Assembly (NCBI GenBank): GCA_001586965.3
Contig: LUCW03000296.1
Span: forward strand, 5,001 to 69,000
Reading direction: 5' to 3'
DNA from: Sphaeroforma sirkka
Taxonomy: Eukaryota; Opisthokonta; Ichthyosporea; Ichthyophonida
Length of the DNA stretch: 64,000 nt
The position numbers and the translations under genes were made by a program. Positions 1-13,350 of this stretch are shown here, piece after piece. Each line of letters begins with the position of its first letter. The stretch's first letter is position 1. The notes under the pieces are model-generated. The model was not told where the DNA came from, ran no database searches, and was given only the letters and a program-made list of their open reading frames with translations.

Positions 1-12
1 AATACATACAAT

Positions 13-78
13 TAAAACCAATATGTTATTTCATTTGATCTTGATATTTTAGACTGACCGGAGGCCGTATTTATACAA
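13..78 (+). repeat. Partial copy of a dispersed repeat (end fragment)
   Basis: These 66 bases closely match 26976-27041, sharing the core gatcttgatattttagactg followed by accggaggccgtattt. In the second place the match forms the right end of a 600-bp insertion inside a gypsy fossil, so this is probably the end of another copy of that same non-autonomous repeat, cut off by the simple-repeat tract that follows. Confidence 0.7.
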
Positions 79-360
79 TACATACATTCATAGAACATAC
101 ATATAGATACATACATACATACTTAGTACATACATACATACATACTTAATACGTACATAAATATATAATACATACATACTTATATGCTTAATACATACAT
201 GCATGCTTAATACATACATACTTTCATACATACATGCCTAATACATACATAAATATATAATACATACATACATACATACTTATTACATACATACATTCAT
301 ATTACATACACACATTCATACATTTATTATACATACATACATACATAGTACATACATACC
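79..360. repeat. Imperfect (CATA)n microsatellite
   Basis: The tract is dominated by cataca/tacata units interrupted by short AT-rich segments. The same kind of tract ends the window at about 63900-64000. Confidence 0.85.
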
Positions 361-1671
361 TTACTTATATTACTGATGTGTTATTCTGCATGTGATGGCC
401 ATTGAAAGCATTTTCACTAGCAAAATCAAATATATTATATAACAAATATGAAAAAATCGAAAAAAAAGTACAAGTATTTACATATTAAGATATCGTTATT
501 TTTGCAGAAAAAAAACAAACAAAAAAACCGCTAAATTGGGTAGAACCGGTAAATTCTGTGATTCCATTGGTCTACCTATCAATCGTACACTACCGTACAG
601 GATTTTGCTATTTCTGTAGTAGTAGAAAGGGGAAATGAGCAGGGCTCATTCCGTTAAGCGTAAACACGTTTTCAAAACTGCGTTAGCGGTAAACGGGATA
701 CGTTTTCAAACCTGCGTTAGCGGTAAACGGGATACGTTTTCGTACGTTACATGACCTTGGCGATGAAGACTGCCAATATATTGGCAAATGCCACCCAACT
801 ATACCTTCAAAAATATGGGCGATTACCTGATATATAAATTGAACTTTTGCAGTTTTGGATCCGGACCAATGTATATTTGTCATTTGTTGATCTATTTAGA
901 ACAGTTCCTGAATTTCTTTTTTTAAAGTTGTCGTTTTGGAAACACCAAAATGAATACAGTATGCGTAAAAACTTTTATAATTGTGTGCGTTAACGTAGAA
1001 TGTAGTACGTTTTCAGGCTTATGAGGCCTGCTCGGGAGTCAAAATCGAAGAGATTTGAGGAGATTTTTAAACGTTTTCTATCCCAGTTTTATTTATTTCT
1101 TTAGCGACTACTACTGTGTGCCATGTGGTCTACTACTGTGATGTGTCAGCGATATATCAATGACGCCGTTAATTTAGAAGGCTATGTATATAGTACAAAT
1201 GTGTACCAGTGCATATGCTCTCGTTTGTACATACACAATCACAAATGTATCCACATACAAATATTAAAATACTCTTTTTTGTTGCAGTATAAGTGGTTTA
1301 AAATACGCGAAAACAAGATATGTCTTGCCAGCGAGGATAGCTGACGCTGTGCATATTGTCGTTGAAGAGTCATCTGCACTCAACATATGTAGCAATAGTT
1401 TAGTTTCCATGGCAACTACAATGTATACCATTTGCAAGGGTCCCTTCCGTAGACGGATAATAGGATTTGCTAGAGATCTGCCGAGATTGGATATACCTTT
1501 AACCCGCAGGTGTGTGCAGAGGTACAGCTGATATCGAATAGCAAATACTGAACGAAATCAACGATGTGATACTTGTACATTCAGAGGAGGCCCTAGTTTT
1601 TTTAATTGCATGCATATATAGCATATTTATATGTTTGTGTCTTTCTGTACAAATATTGTATATATCTATCT
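361..1671. other. Stretch without a recognisable gene
   Basis: Apart from the tandem repeat at 666-745 I see no coding region here. Open frames are short and have no recognisable domain. Confidence 0.5.
666..745. repeat. 34-bp tandem repeat, about 2.3 copies
   Basis: Two almost identical 34-bp units (666-699 and 700-733; core gcgttagcggtaaacggga) are followed by the first bases of a third. No function is visible. Confidence 0.8.
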
Positions 1672-2580
<909 letters not shown>

Positions 2581-3370
2581 CATATTATATGTATCAGGGT
2601 ACATGTACATCTATATATTCTATTATTTATTTTATCCTAGTATGTATACGGCGATCTATTTCAAAAATGGTACGAATGTATTTGTATATTTATACAATTG
2701 CTATACATGTTTTTAATATATCTCGATACCCCGATATCATTTGTATTACAAATGAATATGTGTGTTTAATCATTTACTGTATTATCAGTGAGATCAGCAT
2801 GGGTGGACTATGTATCCCAATGGGTGGGATGAGATTATCCTACATTCCGTATTATCGAAAGTGACTATTGGTTTGCATTTTTCTGCGTAGGTAATCCAGC
2901 AACACCTATGTTGGCACCATGGAAGTATATACTTGTGTTACAGCACATATGTGTACCCTGTGATCGTTAACGGAAGTAGTGATACGATACACCTATTTTA
3001 TTCGGTTGTCCATGCCCAATATCATGATACTACTTAATGAACCTCTCGAATAGATACGGGGCAAGCGTGTTGGTACCCATATTTCCGGGTTTACTATTAG
3101 TTTTTCGAGGTATTGAGTTGGTATGAATATAGGGTCTAGTTTTAGATGCGAATGGTCCTCTACTCATACCAGTATTCAATATAGTGTGTGCGAAAGGTAA
3201 TTATTTGACACGTTTTGTAATTCGTAGATCAGTCTATACTGACAGTGGGTCCTAAATACGTTAAATCGTATTTATCAAATGTGCGAGGCTACCCCCATAA
3301 GTATAAAGGATTCGCCTCGTGATTCGTATCGATAATCAATGTCGGCTATACACAAATTGTGCTTCAAGCA
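2581..3370. other. Intergenic, nothing recognised
   Basis: This is AT-rich single-copy-looking sequence upstream of the PPR-SMR gene. I see no convincing TATA box or upstream exon, although part of it should be the promoter of that gene. Confidence 0.4.
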
Positions 3371-6300
3371 ATGTCCGACACGTGTATGTTCCTTCACATG
3401 AACGAGCATACTTCATTGGTAGTCGCTGCAACGGCGGCCTTTTGTTTTGGGTGTCTTATAAACCTGTGTGAGCTCATATGCGCTGCTAATCTCGCCAGAC
3501 TGTGCAAGGAGGCAATCTATTCCGAACTGCTACACTCTGCCATCAAAGTGGGTGGGCTGTGGCATTACAGACATGCTCATGTTCAGCATATGGTGCAGAC
3601 AATATACATTTGCATCTGGTGCATATACTTAAATTTGCTGCGATTAAACGTGTTGTCTTCCGTCTTGCACTACAGGATATGCGATGTGCGGGCGTATGCG
3701 ACGAGTTCTGGTACACAAAGTGTCGTGTTAGGACAATACAAAGTCCCAAATGCCACTCACGGCACCCAGACACGGATAAACGGGACTGACGGGGGCACTG
3801 CGCGGGTGCATGATGCACGGTACAAACATAAACTATCCAAAAACACAAGGGAGCCCGATAGCAAGGGGACTGATAGGGCTAACAGCTCTCCGCAAACGGC
3901 TGCGTTACATAACAAAGTCCCAAATGCCACTCACGGCACCCAGACACGGATAAATGGGACTGACGGGACCACTGCGCGGGTGCATGGTGCACGGTATAAA
4001 CATAAACTGTCCAAACCCACAAGGGAGCTCGATGGCAAGGAGACTGATAGGGCTAGCAGCTCTCCGCAAACGCCTGCGATTCATAACAAAGTCCCAAATG
4101 CCACTCACGGCATCCAGACACGGATAAACGGGACTGACGGGGGCACTGCGCGGGTGCATGATGCACGGTACAAACATAAACTATCCAAAAACACAAGGGA
4201 GCCCGATAGCAAGGGGACTGATAGGGCTAACAGCTCTCCGCAAACGGCTGCGTTACATAACAAAGTCCCAAATGCCACTCACGGCACCCAGACACGGATA
4301 AATGGGACTGACGGGACCACTGCGCGGGTGCATGGTGCACGGTATAAACATAAACTGTCCAAACCCACAAGGGAGCTCGATGGCAAGGAGACTGATAGGG
4401 CTAGCAGCTCTCCGCAAACGCCTGCGATTCATAACAAAGTCCCAAATGCCACTCACGGCACCCAGACACGGATAAACGGGACTGACGGGGGCACTGCGCG
4501 GGTGCATGATGCACGGTACAAACATAACCTATCCAAAAACACAAGGGAGCCCGATTGCAAGGGGACTGATAGGGTAAACAGCTCTCCGCAAACGGCTGCG
4601 TTACATAACAAAGTCCCAAATACCACTCACGGCACCCAGACACGGATAAACGGGACGGACGGAACCACTGCGCGGAGGCATGATGCACCGTACGAACATA
4701 AACTGTCCAAAATCACAAGGGAGCCCGATGGCAAGGGGACTGATAGGGCTAACAGCTCTCCGCAAACGGCTGCGTTACATAACAAAGTCCTAAATGCCAC
4801 TCACGGCACGCAGACACGGATAAACGGGACTGACGGGGGCACTGCGCGGGTGCATGGTGCACGGTACAAACATAAACTGTCCAAAACCACAAGGGAGCCC
4901 GATGGCAAAGGGACTGGTAGGGCCAGCAGCTCTCCACAAAAGCCTGTGTTACATACCAAGCCACCGAAGAGCCGTACGGGAAATAGACACAAATACGGCC
5001 AAACTAAAGGGAAGTCGGCCCAGCAGCCGGCCAAGGATGCCAAACGCACCAGACAACATAAGGAAACGGGGCTGGTGGGAGACAAGTCGCCGTACAATGA
5101 GAAACTGGGAGTGCAGCGGTTGGCCCAGGATGCCAAACGCACCAGCAATTATAAAGAGGCGGCGTTGGTGGTAGACCAGTTGCTGTACGCTAGGCAGCTA
5201 AGTCCGAGCGATGGGGAGTACGCAATGAGTATATACAAAGAGAACCGCCAGCCAGATAGGTGTTTGTCGCTGCTGAAGTACCATCGTGCAAAAGGAGATA
5301 CCCTCACGGCCAATCATTACAACCCATGCATTTCTGCACTGAGTGCGAGTAAAAGGTACGCAACGGCGTATGCGGTGTTTGGCGATATGAGAGTTCACGG
5401 GGTGACGCCGGACAGGATTACCTGGACTACTGTGATGCAGATGCTGATTAAGGCTGGGAAGGCCGGAGAGGCTGTGATTCTATTCCAAGATATGATTGCT
5501 GATGGGTTCTCTCCGGATGCCCGAATGTACGTTGTTGCTATGACTGCGTACAAGAAATTAGACCGATGGATAGACGCACTGCAGTTGTTTAGCGAGATGA
5601 AGAGTAGAGGTATTCCCGGTAATAGCATCACGTACAGTGCTGCAATATCCGCTTGTGAGAGTGGAGGGCAATCGGAGAAGGCCGAAGAGTTATTCTATGA
5701 GATGGGCCGGAAGGGCATTGAACACACCACCGGTACATACAACGCGATGATATCCGCGTGCGAGAAAAGAGGCGAGTACAAGAGAGCCATGAAGTTATTC
5801 AACGAGATGATGCCTAGCGGCATCGCACCGAACACGACCACCTACAACACTATCATTTCCACCTGCGGAGCACGTAAGAATGCTAGAAGAGCTATCGAGT
5901 TATTTGATGGGATGGAAAGGAAAGGCATAAAACGCGACACGATCACTTACAATACTATGATATCCGTCTGCGTTAAAGGGGAAATGGCGTATAAAGCCTT
6001 GGAACTGTTTGAAGAAATGGGTGCCACGGGCTGCGTTCGAGATACAATCACGTATAACGCTATATTATCCGCTTGTCAAAAGAGTAGTAATTTCGAGAAG
6101 GCAATGGAGGTCTTCGATGAGATGGACAGGAAAGGTGTCAAGCGGGATACGATCACGTACACTACAGCCATCTCTGCATGCGAGGACGAGACACAGTGGA
6201 GCAAAGTTATAGAATTGTTCGATGAAATGGCTCGTGTGGGTATAGAACGCAATACAAGAACATACAGTGCTATCATATCTGCCTGTGCGAGAGTGGGAAA

Positions 6301-6937
6301 GTCGGAGAAGGCTGTTGAGTTGTTATGTGAGATGGAATGCGAAGGTGTCGAAATCAACACCTTTACATACAGTGCTGCTATATCCGCCTGCGAGAAAGGG
6401 AAGGACTGGATGAAAGCTATTGAGATTTTTGATCAAATGCATATCAAAGGTATCGAACGTGACACGGGGGTATACAACGCCGTTATGCAAGCACTGGGGA
6501 CAGTCAGCAGCGGACATACTCATATCGATTCGTTATATGAGGATATGATTGAGAGGTTCGCCCTCTATGGGTCTTGCTGGAATACTTTTGACAAAGTAGG
6601 TGTCCTAGATCTTCACAACCACACGCAGCTACAAGCACAAGCTGCTGTGCGAAGGTTACTTCGCATACTGCAGACACTCCAAGGCGATGCACAGGAGGGA
6701 ACGAGGCGGCCATCTGCAAGAATCATAGTAGGCGAAGGTAAGAACAGTGCCGATGGATTGGTGCTCGATAAAGCGGTGCGGGCTGTCCTGGAGAGTTTGA
6801 ATCCTCCGATCTCAACCCAGTTACGGTCAACGAATACGGGAGAACTCATTTTTTGCGAAAATGATCTCAAGACCTGGCTCGTGAAGCAGCGTAGGGACCA
6901 AATTGCCGATGTCCGTAAATCTTCTATCGCATCCTGA
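3371..6937 (+). CDS. PPR-SMR protein with seven 58-residue repeats
   Basis: This is a single open frame of 1188 residues from the first in-frame ATG (3371). Residues 124-529 are seven tandem 58-residue repeats rich in Lys, Arg, Thr and Asn. Residues about 647-1065 hold twelve 35-residue pentatricopeptide (PPR) motifs, most with the signature TYxAxISACxK; the twelfth is degenerate. Residues about 1078-1175 form an SMR (small MutS-related) domain with LDLHNH in place of LDxH and VGEGKNS where the family has TGxG. PPR proteins bind organellar RNA base by base; SMR domains of PPR-SMR proteins are linked to nucleic-acid binding or cleavage. The true start is uncertain. An internal ATG at 3590 would give a short Arg-containing leader ending in RAYATSS, like a mitochondrial presequence, and a strong 3' splice-site-like sequence (cttgcactacag) ends near 3674, so an upstream exon is possible. 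A mitochondrial RNA-processing role is inference. Confidence 0.88.
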   Translation: MSDTCMFLHMNEHTSLVVAATAAFCFGCLINLCELICAANLARLCKEAIYSELLHSAIKVGGLWHYRHAHVQHMVQTIYICIWCIYLNLLRLNVLSSVLHYRICDVRAYATSSGTQSVVLGQYKVPNATHGTQTRINGTDGGTARVHDARYKHKLSKNTREPDSKGTDRANSSPQTAALHNKVPNATHGTQTRINGTDGTTARVHGARYKHKLSKPTRELDGKETDRASSSPQTPAIHNKVPNATHGIQTRINGTDGGTARVHDARYKHKLSKNTREPDSKGTDRANSSPQTAALHNKVPNATHGTQTRINGTDGTTARVHGARYKHKLSKPTRELDGKETDRASSSPQTPAIHNKVPNATHGTQTRINGTDGGTARVHDARYKHNLSKNTREPDCKGTDRVNSSPQTAALHNKVPNTTHGTQTRINGTDGTTARRHDAPYEHKLSKITREPDGKGTDRANSSPQTAALHNKVLNATHGTQTRINGTDGGTARVHGARYKHKLSKTTREPDGKGTGRASSSPQKPVLHTKPPKSRTGNRHKYGQTKGKSAQQPAKDAKRTRQHKETGLVGDKSPYNEKLGVQRLAQDAKRTSNYKEAALVVDQLLYARQLSPSDGEYAMSIYKENRQPDRCLSLLKYHRAKGDTLTANHYNPCISALSASKRYATAYAVFGDMRVHGVTPDRITWTTVMQMLIKAGKAGEAVILFQDMIADGFSPDARMYVVAMTAYKKLDRWIDALQLFSEMKSRGIPGNSITYSAAISACESGGQSEKAEELFYEMGRKGIEHTTGTYNAMISACEKRGEYKRAMKLFNEMMPSGIAPNTTTYNTIISTCGARKNARRAIELFDGMERKGIKRDTITYNTMISVCVKGEMAYKALELFEEMGATGCVRDTITYNAILSACQKSSNFEKAMEVFDEMDRKGVKRDTITYTTAISACEDETQWSKVIELFDEMARVGIERNTRTYSAIISACARVGKSEKAVELLCEMECEGVEINTFTYSAAISACEKGKDWMKAIEIFDQMHIKGIERDTGVYNAVMQALGTVSSGHTHIDSLYEDMIERFALYGSCWNTFDKVGVLDLHNHTQLQAQAAVRRLLRILQTLQGDAQEGTRRPSARIIVGEGKNSADGLVLDKAVRAVLESLNPPISTQLRSTNTGELIFCENDLKTWLVKQRRDQIADVRKSSIAS
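3740..4957 (+). repeat. In-frame 174-bp coding minisatellite, 7 copies
   Basis: Units start at 3740, 3914, 4088, 4262, 4436, 4610 and 4784. Units 1+2 (3740-4087) and 3+4 (4088-4435) differ at only one base over 348 bp, so a dimer was duplicated very recently. Units 5-7 are more diverged. Every unit is a multiple of three, which keeps the PPR-SMR frame open. Confidence 0.97.
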
Positions 6938-8204
6938 AGGCAGAGCTAAATTTAATCGGCTGTTTGTATCCATAAACTGTTTAACCGGCTGTTTCTATCC
7001 CTTACAGTTCAGGAATATTTCACCGCCACTAGGCGCGCTGTACGTCTAACACGAGTGTATGAGTGAATGAGTCCTTAGTCAGTATATGCGCTTTTTGCTG
7101 CTTCTGCCTTCTTTTAAGTGGATTCTCGTGTCGATACGGATGTATCTCAGAAACTCTGTCAAGTCAGCAGTGAGAGTTCGATTTCCACCCAATCAAAATT
7201 GAGTTCAGTATCTATAGAAGGTCAATTTATATTAGCCCTGAGGCCTGTGATTGACACTGTCAGCTCGAATACAATTTTACTAAGCCCTCTACATTTTCTG
7301 GCTATCTTAGCTGGCGTCTATTCTCTAGCGTATGCTACGACAAAGTGGTCTGTTTTATATAAAGTGCCATTTAACGGCTTTTCAGCCAACTGAAAAAATT
7401 GGTTGGCATCTCGCCGAGGTAGCCAGTGCATTCGCTCTCCATTAGCGCCATTCACTCGATTCATCTTGATGTTTACCATCTAAATCTCGTCCAATATATA
7501 TTAGTCAATATTTCTCTATCTTCTCACTAGTCTACATTGTGTTCTTGGGTTGTTAAAAGAATGAATAACTTCTTACTAGTAAGTTAAAAATGTGGTATTT
7601 CGCAGATAACTGTATCTAAACATACTCCCCTCTTACAAGGGGAGACGTCGTTCCTTTGTTAATAATCCTAATACTTGAACCTTAAACTTGCATGTGCTTT
7701 TCCGACCATTATAAATGATCGGATAAACCAAGTTTACAGATCCTAACCTAAAAACGAAATTACCAATATTCATCAAATAATCCCTGTTTAAAGTATTCCG
7801 ACCACATGCGATGCCAATCATGTTTTAATTTCAGTCCAAACGATCAAGGATTGGCTGCATGGCATACATTTCAAAACAGTACAGGATCCTGCACTAAATG
7901 TTTTTTGTCCACTAGAAGTGAAAAATTAGCGGGGATCATTCTATTACTTTCTACTTCGATGTGTGCTTTTCATGTGTATCAATTTAATATAATAAAATGT
8001 AAGCGATTGATATTTTCATAGCGCGCTCCGAATTCTTAGATCCTTGTGAGAAACTTTTGGACCGGCGCAGCAGACTCAGACTGGACTTTGTACACCTAGT
8101 AGACGCAGTGAACTTAGTATGAACATTCGCCCGAGTGTACATAAAGCCTACGAGGTTCGGCACAAGAAAGTGAAGGGAATAAAATAATAGATTGGTCGCA
8201 AACT
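6938..8204. other. Intergenic, nothing recognised
   Basis: No domain, exon or RNA gene is recognised. There is no clear AATAAA just after the PPR-SMR stop. Confidence 0.4.
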
Positions 8205-8355
8205 TCACACTTAATAGTGAAGCTCGCGATCCACGTGCCCGAAGTATTTATACGGTTCTGGACTACTCTGTTTCGATTGGCGCCCAGAGATTTGGCTCGC
8301 AAACATCCCAGGTGGTCCAGCTGACGGTATTTACTTTCATGTGGAAGGTTTGTAG
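8205..8355. repeat. Dispersed repeat copy 1 (pairs with 16298-16456)
   Basis: This segment aligns in the same orientation with 16298-16456. Shared blocks include a variant of ggcgcccagagatttggc and of gtggtccagctgac. The copies are clearly diverged. The family is unknown. Confidence 0.7.
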
Positions 8356-8475
8356 GCCCGTCCCGTACGCTCTACAAAGCAGCAACGTATCCAGCACATG
8401 GGCAGATAGCAGCATCTAAGGATAGCAGGAAGCATCTAGTAAGCAACCTTGCAGGCGAGAAACTAGGTGTGCCAA

Positions 8476-8826
8476 TCAGTAGCTGGGCGGTATTGTACAT
8501 GTGACACCGGACTTAAGTTTAGGAAATTGGGGATCGAGGACATGTTCACGTAGGAAATCAACATGAGTCGGAAAAAATGTTGTGCTATTAATACACATAC
8601 TTGTTTGCCTTAGCAATAGATGGGGATATTCCTTGAGAGATAAATTAGGATTGTACTTTAAGGGAATAGCCGCAGGCCAATTCTTAAATGCAGCAGCTAT
8701 CTCGGCCTTTATAAGTTCAGAAGCATCTTGGAACGGGCTGCTATAAAAGAACCAATTAGTATAGATAGAATGTGCACGGGTACCGAGTATAGCAGGGGTA
8801 GTAAGTAATTTTGTAGCTTGAAACAT
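8476..8826 (-). pseudogene. Degenerate coding fragment, unknown family, copy 1
   Basis: The minus strand carries a 116-codon open stretch whose amino end reads LLTTPAILGTR, then TNWFF, then DASELIKAEIAAAF. The same spaced pattern (LLRTP, GTR, SNWLF, DAPEDNKALLAKLF) occurs in the fragment at 17251-17703. Both lie to the right of a copy of the 8205/16298 repeat. They look like two old copies of one protein from an unidentified mobile element. I cannot name the family and treat both as fossils. Confidence 0.35.
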
Positions 8827-11800
8827 TGAAATTGGTATATCTTGATAGAAGCATCATCCGGACAACTGCTTTGTCAGCCCAAAGTGTACAGACAGAGAAT
8901 ATGGATAACTCAAGCTTGTACATATCGCGGCGACCCACTGCTATCATAGCTGCATCGTACACAACGGTGGCGGTTGGCCTGGGCAGCTTGAGGTGCCCAG
9001 GCCTTGCAATTACGCTCCCAGGGATCAAGATCGTGGTCAGCAGTAGGGGTGGGGGGGAATTGATCGGTTGCGCATCAGTAGGCAGATCCTTGCATAGTAG
9101 ATCCTAAATGTTTATGAGTGGAGTGGTGGTATTGGCGGTCTGTGACCAATGTATATGGCGACGAATCTGTCACAGTATGCACACACTGGAATTGTAATTA
9201 GCAAAAATCTCCAGGCACGAAGGTCCCCGTGGCTATTCATAACCATTACTGACAGCCAAGGCATGCCAAGTGTCAATCAGTTTCTCGACAATATCATTAT
9301 GGCTGTGGAAACCAGGGGTAACAATACGGCATGCGGTGCCTTCAGCTGCTCACCAGCCCTAAAAAGGTCTGGAATTAAATGACATACTCGGCAGTTGCAG
9401 CTATGCAAAAAAAAATACGTATTCAAAGCCTCGAGCCGTCTCAGAGATGACTTTGAAGCCCAAATGTTGGACTGCAATTAGATAGCTACCACATGTAGGC
9501 TGGGTTAGTAGACCGATAGTAGGACCTCGTAGTGTACCTTCTAATGTACATCAGAGGCAGACGTAACCAGCCGGAGGAGGTCCGAAGATGGACACGGTTG
9601 CGAAAAGTCGCCCAAATGTATTCAAGGACCTCGACAGCAGGTCATGAGACTTGTATCCATTCCTGGAGAGCTCAGACATAACCTCGCCAAGGCTCATAAA
9701 TTGAGAGGATGGAGGAGTCGGGGAAGGAACCACCGTCGAAACGTACATACGGGTCGACGTAAGGTGAGCGTCACCAGTAGGAGTACTGTAGAAAGCAAAT
9801 TAAATGAGCGATTGAACCAGCCGACCTAGTACTACTAGATTGGTTGGTTCAGTCGTTATTCACCTAATATACTACAAAACCGGAAAGGTCACGAGTCGTG
9901 TCTTGAGTAAATTTTGTTATGTGAGCCAATCAACTGGCACTAACCAGCACTATTGCGCAGCGTGGGAGGCTCAGCGAATTTACTACAGGTTTCATGGGGC
10001 CAGGTGGCGGTAAAGTATAGGCCATGGGTGTAGATACATTGTCCTGCGCAATTTTCCAATGGCAATGGATGAAGGTACGAAGGCGCAGTAGTGAACGGGG
10101 GAGGGGGGGGGGGAGGGCAGCTGGATGATAACCCACAAGTAGTTCACCATCAGGCTCTGTAACCAAATGTTTATATCGAACCAAATCCCTAGAGGATTGG
10201 AGGGTTAGTGCTTGTTTCAAGGTTGAGGCTCTTCATTTGAGAAAATGAAGGTTGGGGCGAGCTACTGGCTCTTGTATAGGGCTGAGAGGTGGCTTGTGAC
10301 AATGCCGGAGGAGACAGAAGCATATCGTCATGCGAGATGTCCGTCAAAGAAGATAGTCGCGAGGTGCGTGGTCTGGGGTAACGCGTGAGCCTGCAGCTGA
10401 GAGGTAGATGTAGTAGTAGAGGCAGAGGTAGTAGAAGAAGAGAAGTAGGCTGCGGGAACATTTACTTCAGGGGTAGGGGCCGAGTCGCCAAATCTCGTGC
10501 GCTGCATGAAATCCGTACGTAGCATGTCACCAAAATAACGCTACTGGCGAATGTCCATTTTAAAACCGATGAACGGCGTTTATTTGAAGCGATGATTAGC
10601 ACCATTTTAGTAGGTAGTAAATTCAAAATATCCTGTGGAGGGTCTGTGTCGTCAAGCTGACGCCAAAAACCTGGAAGGCAAAGGAAACCAGGATTGCGTG
10701 GCGCGTACTTGTGATAAGCCCAACCAACGTGTACATCCAGGGAGAAAGGCCAAGGATCCGTTCGCCATCTTTTCAGAAGGCATCTCCTGAATATGGGGAC
10801 GTCAACCAGAAAGTGGAAACCCGTGGAGATCCGGGTACAGTTTGTCTAATAGGGGGCAATGGCGATAGCCTTGCAGTCGATTGCCTGGCAAAACGGACAT
10901 AGAAAGAGGTAGCCAAGTCCTATGCCCGGTTACCGAAGAAGAAAATGTTGTCAAAATTTGGCAGGACAGATCTCAGAATTCCTCATTTTAGCGCAGAAGC
11001 GGGGTTGACAATGACACTTGGAGCTTGCATACAAGTCAACATCTTGGAATATTGTTCCTTAAAGAGAACAATTATCCAGCTGGGATTGAAAAATAACACT
11101 AGAGTAAGACGTATCATAAGTGGATAAACGTGTACCTAGTAGAGGTTCCGGCTCGAGGACTACCAAGGGCCTAGGAACTCCAAGATAACACATCGGCAAC
11201 GCAGTTTCATTCGCCTAGAATATACGTATACCTACAGTATGGCGCGGGAGACTTTGTACCACGCGGAGGAGTCGGTCACTACCAGAAAGGCCCGTCCAGA
11301 TGATGAGCGGATTGAAAGTTAGCAGTGATGATCATTTCATCATTAATCAGGTCTGACACGTGACAATACACTGCAGAGTTCACGCAGCTTCGTACTGCGA
11401 TATGCAAACGGGTAGAGACGGTCAATACCGTTAATGCGGAAACCATCAATACTAGCTTCAACAACCCAGATTTGGCCTGTAAACAGTGTATTTGTACAGG
11501 AGAGTTTAAACCACTCTCGTTCAGTGAGTTTTTCCTGCTGAGTACGTCGGACCCGCTTGTGATGCTGCAGTTTACTTTTAGGATGCAATTGTAAAGTGCA
11601 ATTGAGGTACCCGTGTTGGTAGCAAGGTGCTGCTCGGCAAGATTATTTTGCAAGGCCGTCTCAGCTGAGACAATTAAGGCAGAAATCCATGTGATACTGG
11701 CCCGACTGGTCTCTGAGGCTCAACACTCCATTTCTACGTTGGATAGGGGTTTGATGCCGAACAACGTCTGAAATGAAATACTGACCAGGATGGCCACTTG

Positions 11801-13350
11801 ACAATGCTAGCGTATGTACAGTAAGCCACGGAACTTCTTCGGGTATTTCGGCTACAACTTCGCAAACGGAATTTCTTACAGAGGCTGGTAAATCATGTTA
11901 GAAACAGCGTGCTTCCAGATAGCATTGGAGTATGACATACGTAACAGACAACACACTCGACACAGTCGGCGCCCCAACACTCAGCACATTGCATGGACGA
12001 CACCATCTCGCAACTCACCTAACAATGAGGCTAACAATATGAAACAACCCAGCCCGGTGAAGCGCAGAACAAGTTGAACAAAGCCTGTCCTTCAAGTAGC
12101 GCCATCCGATACTGTGCACAATACCCGCTGGGAATGTATATCCAAACATGTCATAATCAAGCATAAGCGGTTCCGACACGTGGTAAGATGCCAACAACTT
12201 TTTATGGTACTGGAGGAAATCAAGAGTTGAGGACTGTTGTCGAATCCCCGGGCAGAAATTGGCTGAACGGACAATACACGCAATACGGCTTCGCCGGCGA
12301 ATCAGGCATTTGATGTGTTCCGCTAAAACAAATTTGATGTGTTCCGAGAGGAGCTAAAACAACCGCTATATCCTCGACATCCACATAATCAGGGTCAGGC
12401 AGTAGCTAATTTACTCCGCGACAAGCTACAACGCCATCGAAGTCTACGTTAATCAGGATACTACTAATGTACCCATTGATACGCTAGCGTACCGTATGCA
12501 CTAATCTGTTCATCACAATTGCTACTTGAAAGATTTACAGGCTGTGAAACGATTGTAGACTATAGAGCTCAAAGATACTTGCATCACTGAGTCCACAGTG
12601 TCGGAGATGATGTAAAATGCAGTCCTTCTATCTTACCTATCGCAGGATTTCGGCGGAAGAGGAGTGAGTGACGCCTAGGGGATATACGAGGGTTTCAAAG
12701 TCTAATTCGTACATTTAGCAAGACTTCAAAACATGCTTAGGACATTAGAAAAATAAATACCAAAGGAATGACCGCCCAATTTAAAAGGTAACTCTTATTT
12801 GAACAACCCGCACTATGACACAGCTACACGTATTTTTTTTCTCGATTAGCACAAGAATGCAAGGTTTAACAAGTTGAATCCGATTCATTTGCAAATGATA
12901 CTACATAGAGGTCTACCGAAAAAAGATACTCCTAAGCCGCTGTTGGACTTCATTATTGAAAATGAACGGAAATAACAGAATGAGTCGTAACTTGTCAAAT
13001 TTACGTTTGATTTAAAAGTTTTCCACCAGCCCTGGTATCGGCCATGGTAACTCTATTGGTGCCCTGACGATCACAGAGTTGTAATTCTCCTGCTTAACCT
13101 GAACCCTCAAAGTTTTAAAATAGCTATGTGTTGGTTTTACAGTATACTAGCTAAAGCTTTGCCCTTCGTCACCCCCATACGTTTGAACTGTGTGCATCAT
13201 ATCCATGGGCTTCTATATAATGATTGGTGATTCAGCACCGGTCAGCCAAAAAGGATTAGGTAGTACAGTTCGTGTAATTGTTCAGTTCGGTTCTTACAAT
13301 TTCTGTTGGCTCTTGAAGAAGAAAAAAGCCGGATTATTGGAATAACTGAG
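8827..13350. other. Gene-poor stretch, probably old repeat remains
   Basis: I recognise no domain or exon structure on either strand. Open frames are below 125 codons. Base composition is more balanced than in the microsatellite regions, which fits decayed mobile-element sequence, but this is only inference. Confidence 0.35.

Noticed and set aside
3359-3361. GTG as start of the PPR-SMR protein
   Set aside because: Nuclear eukaryotic genes rarely start at GTG; ATG at 3371 or 3590 is more likely.
3905-5148. Minus-strand open frames across the PPR-SMR repeats
   Set aside because: They repeat with the 174-bp unit and are shadows of the plus-strand coding minisatellite.
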